From: Danio rerio
Lineage: Eukaryota > Chordata > Actinopteri > Cypriniformes > Danionidae
Assembly: GCF_049306965.1 (NCBI RefSeq)
Contig: NC_133182.1
Span: 39,607,001 to 39,671,000, forward strand
Direction: 5' to 3'
DNA: 64,000 nucleotides
Positions 55,704 through 64,000 of the stretch are shown piece after piece. Each line of letters opens with the position of its first letter. Positions within the stretch are counted from its first letter, which is position 1. A program made the position numbers and the translations under genes. The notes below the pieces were generated by a model. It made no database searches, had not been told where the DNA came from, and worked only from the letters and a program-made list of their open reading frames with translations.

Positions 55704-56468
55704 AGAGCTGCAACTTACATCAATTATATTCATATGCTGCTATCAGCCGCAGATAAGTGGACAGGGGCGCGCCGCGCGCACATAGCTATGCGCGTGCACG
55801 GAAAAAAAAACGTCACGTTTGATTATGAGTCCGTCAAATAATTTTAAAATCTTATAAAATGTATTTAACAACCTATTATCAATTATTATTTACCTGCCCG
55901 CACTACTTAATTATTTATTAATGCAGGAATATGAGGATTTTTATTTATTTACTCATTTATTATTTATTATTTTATTTATGCAGGCATTTATGGATTTATT
56001 TACTCATTTATTTTTATATTTGCGTATTTATTTGTTGTTTTTGCAGGTTTTGTCCTCCATACCATCGTGCTTTGAGAGCATAATGTCTGCTGATGTCTCA
56101 TTTAGTTCCTGTTTTCCAATTATGTAAAGCAAATGGCAAATATCTTAAAGTTTTATTGGCTAAAGGAGATGTCATGTGGCATTGCTAAGATTTTACTTTA
56201 TTGGTTTAATATTATTAATGTTTTTTTTTCTGACGTGAACTGAAACGTGTGACGATTTTCAAGTTCAAAAGTAAAACTATCCTAAATAGGAAAAACGGGG
56301 AAAATATTTATTTATTTAGGTTTATGGGCCCTCTATTAATATGCCTAACAATTATTAAAGCATTTTCTGTATTTAATAACAAAGACTGTACAAACATACA
56401 GCTTGTGCTGCTCTAATTGACTGAACGCTTAAATCAATTGTTTACATTTAAATGACCCTCGTCATTCT

Positions 56469-56482
56469 GTCACCGCGGCAAC
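56469..56482 (+). promoter_or_regulatory. RFX X-box (U7)
   Basis: Unchanged 14-mer, same spacing to the ORF. Confidence 0.6.
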
Positions 56483-56578
56483 CTGAGTTGGTTTACAAAG
56501 TCATCAACCCTGATCAGCGCTACTAAACTCTGAACTAATCTCCTGTCGACTGACTTACATCAATTTGAGAAGTTGTTC

Positions 56579-57055
56579 ATGATGACTCTGCGACGATCAA
56601 GAAGGACCAGGACTCTCCCTGGACACCTCAGGGACTTCTTGCTGGAGCGCACCATGTCGGACACCTCCGTGGAGCAGCGACACCTGCGGAACGCGGCTGT
56701 CCTTCCTGCCCTCCGTCCTGCAGCTTCCGTCTCCCCAGTGGGTGAGTGTCCACAGGAGGAGCCCCTCTCCATCCACGGTAGGAGTGTGCAGGAATTTCAG
56801 ACCGTCTACCACAGTGTGATGGACTCCCCCGTGAGGAAGCGTGCAGGTCGGTACACTCTTCAGCACGGACTGGAGGTAAAGCAGCGGCTGTGGGAGAAGC
56901 TGGACCGGCCTGCACTGCTGGAGACCGAGCTGCCTGACGGGCGTGTGGTCATCACAGAGGTCAGATCCAGGTCCAGTGTCCCACCTCACATCGTGGTGAA
57001 CATCAGCAAGGAGCCGCTGCCCAAGGAGCCCCCGAGGAAGAAGCCCAGGCACTGA
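56579..57055 (+). CDS. Array gene, 158-codon ORF (U7)
   Basis: The only copy with a changed protein: Asp to Asn at residue 141 (VVNISKEPLP), plus a silent CCA in SVPPH. Upstream it has edge-type AAAGCATTTTC, shared with U1 alone. Confidence 0.6.
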   Translation: MMTLRRSRRTRTLPGHLRDFLLERTMSDTSVEQRHLRNAAVLPALRPAASVSPVGECPQEEPLSIHGRSVQEFQTVYHSVMDSPVRKRAGRYTLQHGLEVKQRLWEKLDRPALLETELPDGRVVITEVRSRSSVPPHIVVNISKEPLPKEPPRKKPRH

Positions 57056-57521
57056 GCCATCCTAGTGCCAGATGGAGGATCATGGGCACGTATGTACATA
57101 CTGTATATATTGTATATAGTTACAGAATAAGTTTGCAATACATCAAATTTCACTTTTCATTCAACCTTTTATCACATTGCTGGATGTTTTGGTGATTGTC
57201 GGTGCTGTGGCTATGTAGGTTGACATGCGTTTAGGCGGTTTCTTGCGTGTTGCTGGTCTTCTCTGAGTGGTTTTGGCACAATAGTGGTTGTTGTTAGGGT
57301 TGTCAGTGTTAGTTGTTGGGTTAGGGTAGGTTAGGGTCCCTCACACGGTTTGCAGCTTGACGTGCTGTGAGGGCTTGTGTGCATCAGTGAAGCTGAGAGC
57401 TACGCCACTGGTACTTCACAGCTACCGGTAGGGTCACCCATAGTGGACAGGTCTCAGCTGAGATGCCCGACCAAGACAAACCACCTGATTCTGAACACCA
57501 GAAGAAAATAAGCCTGATGCT

Positions 57522-57885
<364 letters not shown>

Positions 57886-58918
57886 GAAAAGTGTAGCCCC
57901 CCCATAACCCCCAACCAAAAAAAAAAATTAAATTAAAAGTTTTTGGAAAAAACACTTTTCAGTGCTTTGAAATGGGTGGATCTTCTTTTTTATCAAAACA
58001 CATAAATAAAATCAATTGATTATTTCAGCAAACATGTAATACTTAAGGCCCTGGGGTAAAATAAAGATAAGGGACCACTTAAAAATATTATTGGTTATCC
58101 TGAAATGAATGAATACAAGTTATTGTGAAATTCTGTGTTTAATGTTACAAAATTGACTCAGAAATTACCACCGAAAGAAGATTTCAAGTCATTATTGAGA
58201 TAAATGTGATAAGAAGTAATCAATTAAACATTTACTGAAAATAGTCTACAATATCAAGAAACTGATACAAATTTAAATGGCACAAAAGTGTGAAAATGAT
58301 GGCAAAATTATTTTGTGCATGTGAATTATCCCTTTTTTTCAAATAATAATGTTTATTGTACTTTATTGCATTTTAATATGAAAAAATATATAATTTTTTA
58401 AAAATGAAATAATCCTCAAAATAAGAATCTAAATCTTTCAGTAGGTGGTAGTAGTGTCTAATGAGTGAGATGATTTGGTCAAACAACTGAATCATTCAAC
58501 AAAGAAGTAAAGCGCTCTCTGGACTATTTAAAACACGGATTCATTCACAAAGTATAAAGTATATCTTTTGTGGTTATTAAGGTCAAATTTAATGCAATTC
58601 TCAGTAAGTTTTGAATAAATAAAAAAGTAAATTTGACCTAATTTACGACATGAATTTCTATAATCTCTGAGTAACCATGAGCATAAGATTAAACTGAGTT
58701 CAGAGTTTAATTAAAGAATTATTATTGACCTAGAGATTACTAATACTATATTACTACTACTACTATTAGTGAGGTGCGAGGCCAGACATTTTAAAATAAG
58801 TGGACCTTAGTGAAATAGGGTTGGGCCTTAGTGCCTACTCTTAAACTCATTGTATAATAACTAGTTTCTTATATTTATGATCTCTGATAGTAACTGATTT
58901 AACGAGTGACAATTTTTA

Positions 58919-59882
58919 CATGCTAATTCATACTAGAATCATGCTAATAGCATGCTAATTCATGCTAGAATCATGCTAATAACATGCTAATTCATACTAG
59001 AATCATGCTAGTAACATGCTAATTCATGCTAGAATCATGCTAATAACATGCTAATTCATACTGGAATCATGCTAGTAACATGCTAATTCATGCTAGAATC
59101 ATGCTAGTAACATGCTAATTCATACTGGAATCATGCTAGTAACATGCTAATTTATGCTAGAATCATGCTAATAACATGCTAATTCATACTGGAATCATGC
59201 TAGTAACATGCTAATTCATGCTAGAATCATGCTAATAACATGCTAATTCATACTAGAATCATGCTAGTTCATCCTAGAATCATGCTAGTAACATGCTAAT
59301 TTATGCTAGAATCATGCTAGTAACATGCTAACTCATGCTAGAATCATGCTAATAACATGCTAACTCATACTAGAATCATGCTAATTCATACTAGAACCAT
59401 GATAGTAACATGCTAATTCATGCTAGTAACATGCTTATTCATGCTAGAATCATGCTAATAACATGCTAATTCATGCTAGAATCATGCTAATAACATGCTA
59501 ATTTATACTAGAATCATGCTAGTAACATGCTAATTCATACTAGACTCATGCTAGTGACATGCTAATTCATACTAGAATCATGCTAGTGACAAGCTAGTTC
59601 ATACTAGAATCTTGCTAATAACATGCTAATTCATGCTAGAATCATGCTAATAACATGCTAATTCATGCTAGAATCATGGTAGTAACATGCTAATTTTACT
59701 ACAATCATGCTAATAACACACTAATTCATGCTAGAATTATGCTAGTAACATGCTAAATCGTGCTAGAATCATGCTAATTCATGCTAATAACATGCTAATC
59801 CATGCTAGAATCGTACTAATAAGATGCTAATTCATGCTAATAACATGCTAATCTATGCTAGAATCATGCTAATAACATGCTA
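58919..59882 (+). repeat. 32-bp minisatellite, block A
   Basis: Some 30 tandem copies of a ~32-bp unit made of three 10-11-mers: ATGCTAATTC, ATGCTAGAATC, ATGCTAATAAC. Variants ATACTGGAATC and ATACTAGAATC alternate with the plain form. It abuts the truncated unit U7. No gene. Confidence 0.95.
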
Positions 59883-60084
59883 CTTATACTTTTTCAAACT
59901 GTTTTTAAACTAAATAAACTATTACCAACAGGCTTTGTCAAGCCAGCCTCAAAGTTTGTCTCGACGAACTTTACTGTCTAGTTATTCTTCTTCTTCTGAG
60001 ACTAAAAAACAAAACGCATCTCCTCCTAGAGCTTTCAAGCTATTACCACCAAACTCACACCAGACCTCCGAACTATTCTGACTC
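59883..60084. mobile_element. Unique core of the right-flank satellite element, copy 1
   Basis: Contains CAGGCTTTGTCAAGCCAGCC, itself a partial palindrome, then CTCGACGAACTTTACTGTCT and a CTTCTTCTGAGAC stretch. The same sequence returns at 63497, in order, so it is part of a repeated element. The minus-strand frame at 59982-60218 and its partner at 63696-63905 are parts of this repeat, not recognised genes. Confidence 0.6.
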
Positions 60085-61135
60085 GGGTTGCTATATCTCC
60101 TCAGACTGATCCGACTTTCGGTTTTCCGAAAAACGTCCCGGGACTGTCGGAAAAATCCCATAGACTTAACATTGGACCAAACTTTGTGACCTCGTAACTC
60201 TGCGTCAGACTGTCGCACAGACTTCCAACTGGGCTCATTTAACTCAGACTATCAAACTGCCAATGACTGATCACCTTTAAACTTTCTAGCCACGCCCTAG
60301 CAACCACTTTTGGACCCTAGAAACTGTCCCATAGACTTCCATTCAAAAGACTCTCATTGACTTAACATGGGGTCAAACTTTGTGAGCTCATAACTCTGAA
60401 TCAGACTGTCCTACAGACTAATGGCTGAGGTCATTTAACTCAGACTACCAAACTACCAATAACTGATGAGCTTTAAACTTTCTAGCCACACCCCTAACTA
60501 CCACATACTGCACCCTAGCAACTGTCCCATAGACTTCCATTACAAAGACTCTCATTGACTTTACATGGGATCAAACTTTGTGAGCTCATAACTCTCCATC
60601 AGACTGTCTTACAGACTAATGGCTGAGCTCATTTAACTCAGTCTAGCCAGCAGCCAATCACTGAAGGCCTTTTAACTTTCTAGCCACACCCCTAACTACC
60701 ACATACTGCACCCTAGCAACTGTCCCGTAGACTTCTATTCAAAAAACTCTTATTGACTTAACATGGGATCAAACTTTGTGAGCTCATAACTCTGCATCAG
60801 ACTGTCCTACAGACTAATGGCTGAGCTCATTTAACTCAGACTACCAAACTGCCAATAACTGATGAGCTTTTAACTTTCTAGCCACACCCCTAACTACCAC
60901 ATACTGCACCCTAGCAGCTGTCCCGTAGACTTCCATTACAAAAGACTCTCATTGACTTAACATGGGATCAAACTTTGTGAGCTCATAACTCTGCATCAGA
61001 CTGTCCTACAGACTAATGGCTGAGCTCATTTAACTCAGTCTAGCCAGCAGCCAATCACTGATGGCCTTTTAACTTTCTAGCCACACCCCTAACTACCACA
61101 TACTGCACCCTAGCAACTGGCCTATAGACTGTAAT
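60085..61135. repeat. 198-bp tandem repeat, about five copies
   Basis: The marker CAAACTTTGTGAGCTCATAA recurs with start-to-start spacings of 196, 198, 198 and 199 bp. Each copy also has CATCAGACTGTC, TTTCTAGCCACACCCCTAAC and CCTAGCAACTGTCCC. The first copy (near 60170) is the most divergent and is the one that returns at 63840. No gene. Confidence 0.9.
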
Positions 61136-61330
61136 TAACTGTGCTATAAAATGCTTATAATTCTAACATACTAATGACATGCCAATCATGCTAGCAACAT
61201 GCTACTCATATGCTGATCATGCTAATGACATGCTAACTCATACTGGAAACATACTAATGACATGCTAATTTGTACAAGAATCATGCTATTAACATGCTAA
61301 TTCATACTAGACTCATGTTAATAACTGGCC
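61136..61330. repeat. Degenerate CATGCTAA-type repeats
   Basis: Scattered, diverged copies of the 10-11-mer units of block A (CTAATGACATGC, CTAATTTGTACAAGAATC). Confidence 0.7.
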
Positions 61331-61805
61331 TACATGCATATCTTTGCTTAGCAGTGTCCTATTGACTTGGGGGATGGCTCATCTGACTCAGACAACCAAT
61401 GAGCATGTCAATATGATAATGAAGCTCACAAGCCACGCCCCCAAATTGATTCCATAGACTTCCATTAAAATAGGCCAAGATGCATATCTTTGCATAGCAG
61501 TGTCATAGAGACATGGGGGTTGGTTCATTTGACTTAGACCGCCAACCACATTTAAGTGCACTCTGTAACCTCGCCCATAGCAACAAAACAGAGTACCCTA
61601 GCAACCATTCATCAACAGCTATATCTCAGCATCAGAACATCGTAGAGACTTGGAGATTGGCTCGTTTGACTCATGCTAGCCAACGGAACTTCCTAAATGC
61701 TACACATGCTGGCAGTGATTAGCTACATGCTAATATTGACTAGCCAAGTACTGTAACTTGCTAGAAATGCTTACTAAGTATAAATGTTTTATCAAGCATG
61801 TATGT
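61331..61805. repeat. Two ~150-bp diverged direct repeats plus unique spacer
   Basis: GATGCATATCTTTGCATAGCAGTGTC (61479-61504) is a diverged copy of 61329-61354, and both are followed by CTTGGGGG/ATGGGGGTTGG. The open frame at 61513-61722 falls inside this repeated sequence and has no recognisable domain. Confidence 0.6.
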
Positions 61806-62434
61806 GAGGTTTGCCTAGTAACCAACCAGGGTACCCTAGCAACTGCCTAGCAACCACCCAAATTACCCTAGCAACCGCCTAGCAACCACCTAGCAACGGC
61901 CTAGTAATGCCTTAGTAAGGGCCTAGCGACCACTCAGGACACCCTAGCAACCGCCTAGCAACGCCTTAGCAACCACTCAGAATATCTTAGCAACCACCTA
62001 GCAACACCTTAGCAACCACCCAGCAACCACTTGGGACACCTTAGCAACCGCCTAGCAACACCTTAGCAACCACCTAGCAACCACTCATAACACCCTAGCA
62101 ACTGCCTAGCAACGCCTTAGCAACCACCTAGCAACCACTCAGGACACCCTAGCAACCACCTAGCAACACCTTAGCAACCACCTAGCAACCACTCAGGACA
62201 CCCTAGCAACCACCTAGCAACGCCTTAGCAACCACTCAGAACACCCTAGCAACCATCTAGCAACCACTTAGGATACCTTAGCAACCACCTAGCAACACCT
62301 TAGCAACCACCTAGCAACCACTCAAAACACCCTAGCAACCGCCTAGCAACACTTTAGGAACCACCTAGCAACCACTTAGGACACCCTAGCAACCGTCTAG
62401 CAACACCTTAGCAACCACCTAGCAACACCTTAGC
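61806..62434 (+). repeat. 44-bp minisatellite of 11-mers
   Basis: The basic 11-mer is TAGCAACCACC. Four variants (CTAGCAACGCC, TTAGCAACCAC, CTAGCAACCAC, TCAGGACACCC) make a 44-bp unit repeated roughly 12 times. Its core also occurs once in each 198-bp unit (CACCCTAGCAACTG), a likely source. Confidence 0.9.
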
Positions 62435-63496
62435 ACATGCTAATTCATGCTAGAATCATGCTAACAACATGCTAACTTCATGCTAGAATAATGCTAATTC
62501 ATGCTAAAATCGTGCTAGTAACATGCTAATTCATGCTAGAATCATGCTAGTAACATGCTAATTCATACTGGAATCATGCTAGTAACATGCTAATTCATGC
62601 TAGAATCATGCTAATAACATGCTAATTCATACTGGAATCTTGCTAGTAACATGCTAATTCATGCTAGAGTCATGCTAGTAACATGCTTATTCATGCTAGA
62701 ATCATGCTAATAACATGCTAATTTATACTAGAATCATGCTAGTAACATGCTAATTCATACTAGACTCATGCTAGTGACATGCTAATTCATACTAGAATCA
62801 TGCTAATAACATGCTAATTCATACTAGAATCATGCTAATGACATGCTAATCCATACTAGACTCATGCTAGTAACATGCTAATTCATACTGGAATCATGCT
62901 AGTAACATGCTAATTCATGCTAGAATCATGCTAATAACATGCTAATTCATACTGGAATCATGCTAGTAACATGCCAGTTCATCCTAGAATCATGCTAGTA
63001 ACATGCTAACTCATGCTAGAATCATGCTAATAACATGATAACTCATTCTAGAATCATGCTAATAACATGCTAATTCATACTAGAATCATGCTAATTCATA
63101 CTAGAATCATGTTAGTAACAGGCTAATTCATGCTAGAATAATGCTAGTAACTTGCTTATTCATGCTAGAATCATGCTAATAACATGCTAATTTATACTAG
63201 AATCATGCTAGTAACATGCTAATTCATACTAGACTCATGCTAGTGACATGCTAATTCATACAAAAATCATGCTAATAACATGCTACTTCATGCTAGAAAA
63301 ACACTAGTAACATGCTAATTTTACTACAATCATGTTAATAACACAGTAATTCATGCTAGAATTATGCTAGTAACATGCTAAATCGTGCTAGAATCATGCT
63401 AATAACATGCTAATCCATGCTAGAATGGTACTAATAAGATGCTAATTCATGCTAATAACTTGCTAATCTATGCTAGAATCATGCTAATAACATGCT
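62435..63496 (+). repeat. 32-bp minisatellite, block B
   Basis: Same unit as block A, and its last ~150 bp (GAATCGTACTAATAAGATGC-like words, then CATGCTACTTATAC) match the end of block A in order. This shows the two blocks are copies within a larger repeat. Confidence 0.95.
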
Positions 63497-64000
63497 ACTT
63501 ATACTTTTTCAAACTGTTTTTAAACTAAATAAACTATTACCAACAGGCTTTGTCAAGCCAGCCTCAAAGTTTGTCTCGACGAACTTTACTGTCTAGTTAT
63601 TATTAGGCTGGCTTGTCAAAGCCAGACTACTGTTCTACTATTTAAACTTATTATTATTATTAATTTTATTATTATTCTTCTTCTGAGACTAAAATTCAAA
63701 CTCTATCTACTCCTTGAACTTTCAAGCTATTACCACCAAACTCACACCAGACCTCCAAACTGGTCTGACTCGGTATGCCATATCTCCTCAGACTGATCCA
63801 ACTTTCGGTTTTCCGAAAAACGTCCCGGGACTGTCGGAAAAATCCCATAGACTTAACATTGGACCAAACTTTGTGACCTCGTAACTCTGCATCAGACTGT
63901 CGCACAGAACTCTAACTGAGCTCATTTAATTCAGACTATCAAACTGCCAATGACTGATCACCTTTAAACTTTCTAGCCACGCCCTAGCAACCACTTTTGG
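63497..64000. mobile_element. Unique core of the right-flank satellite element, copy 2 (runs off window)
   Basis: Repeats 59883 onward at a distance of 3,615 bp. It has about 75 extra bases at 63602-63675, starting with AGGCTGGCTTGTCAAAGCCA. This is inverted relative to CAGGCTTTGTCAAGCCAGCC at 63544, so two element ends may meet here. The element family was not identified. Confidence 0.6.

Larger units (their letters stand above)
48053..56250 (+). repeat. Tandem array unit U6 (8,198 bp, shortest full unit)
   Basis: Has the U5/U6 deletions, but agrees with U1 at CCC in the ORF and at ATCAGGCC in the hAT tail. It is therefore a mosaic of inner-type and edge-type sequence. Confidence 0.95.

Noticed and set aside
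59982-60218. 78-codon minus-strand frame, with a relative at 63696-63905
   Set aside because: Part of the repeated right-flank element and overlapping the start of the 198-bp tandem; the two copies diverge at their C-termini and show no domain.
58919-63496. CRISPR-like array
   Set aside because: The repeats are contiguous, diverged minisatellite units with no unique spacers, in a vertebrate genome.

Overview
The window looks like a cyprinid fish genome, most likely zebrafish (Danio rerio) or a close danionin. The grounds are the vertebrate-style split gene at the left, the AT-rich background with long (TA)n, (CA)n and (AAT)n tracts, and the mix of Tc1-like, hAT-like and short non-autonomous DNA elements of kinds I recall as very common in zebrafish. 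No database was consulted.

Left flank (1-6034). The first exons of a sorting nexin 1 gene (snx1) are read leftward: start codon at 4920, four coding exons ending at 1354, the rest beyond the window start. Its introns hold a solo LTR (12-835), a 662-bp DNA transposon (2001-2662) and other repeat fragments. Upstream of snx1 lie an (ATG/ATA)n microsatellite and a perfect 47-bp inverted repeat around a simple-sequence core (5678-6020). That palindrome ends 14 bp before the array.

Centre (6035-58919). A head-to-tail tandem array holds six full units of 8.2-8.5 kb (U1-U6) and a 2.67-kb partial seventh (U7). Each full unit contains, in order: (a) an RFX-type X-box and, 110 bp further on, a GC-rich intronless ORF of 158 codons from its first ATG, unrecognised but kept in all seven copies; (b) a segment ending in a hairpin and an A-tract; (c) compound (A)n(TA)n(CA)n(TA)n; (d) AT-rich DNA; (e) a broken, intron-containing fragment of the RNA lariat debranching enzyme gene (dbr1), invaded by a short DNA element and a Tc1-like transposase remnant; (f) an (AAT)n tract and a second copy of the same short DNA element; (g) a minus-strand hAT-like remnant with a recognisable first transposase exon. 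Shared indels and substitutions give a partial genealogy of the units (U3/U4 and U5/U6 as pairs). At several sites the outer units agree with each other against the inner ones.

Right flank (58920-64000). Unit 7 is cut off by a satellite-rich element. It has a ~32-bp minisatellite (CATGCTAATTC type), a ~198-bp tandem repeat, and a 44-bp minisatellite built from 11-mers (TAGCAACCACC type). The arrangement begins again after 3,615 bp, so it is a higher-order repeat that runs out of the window.

The item most worth following is the amplified, X-box-bearing 158-codon ORF. It is the only part of the unit that looks like a live gene, and the X-box suggests expression in ciliated or sperm-forming cells. 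That function is inference.
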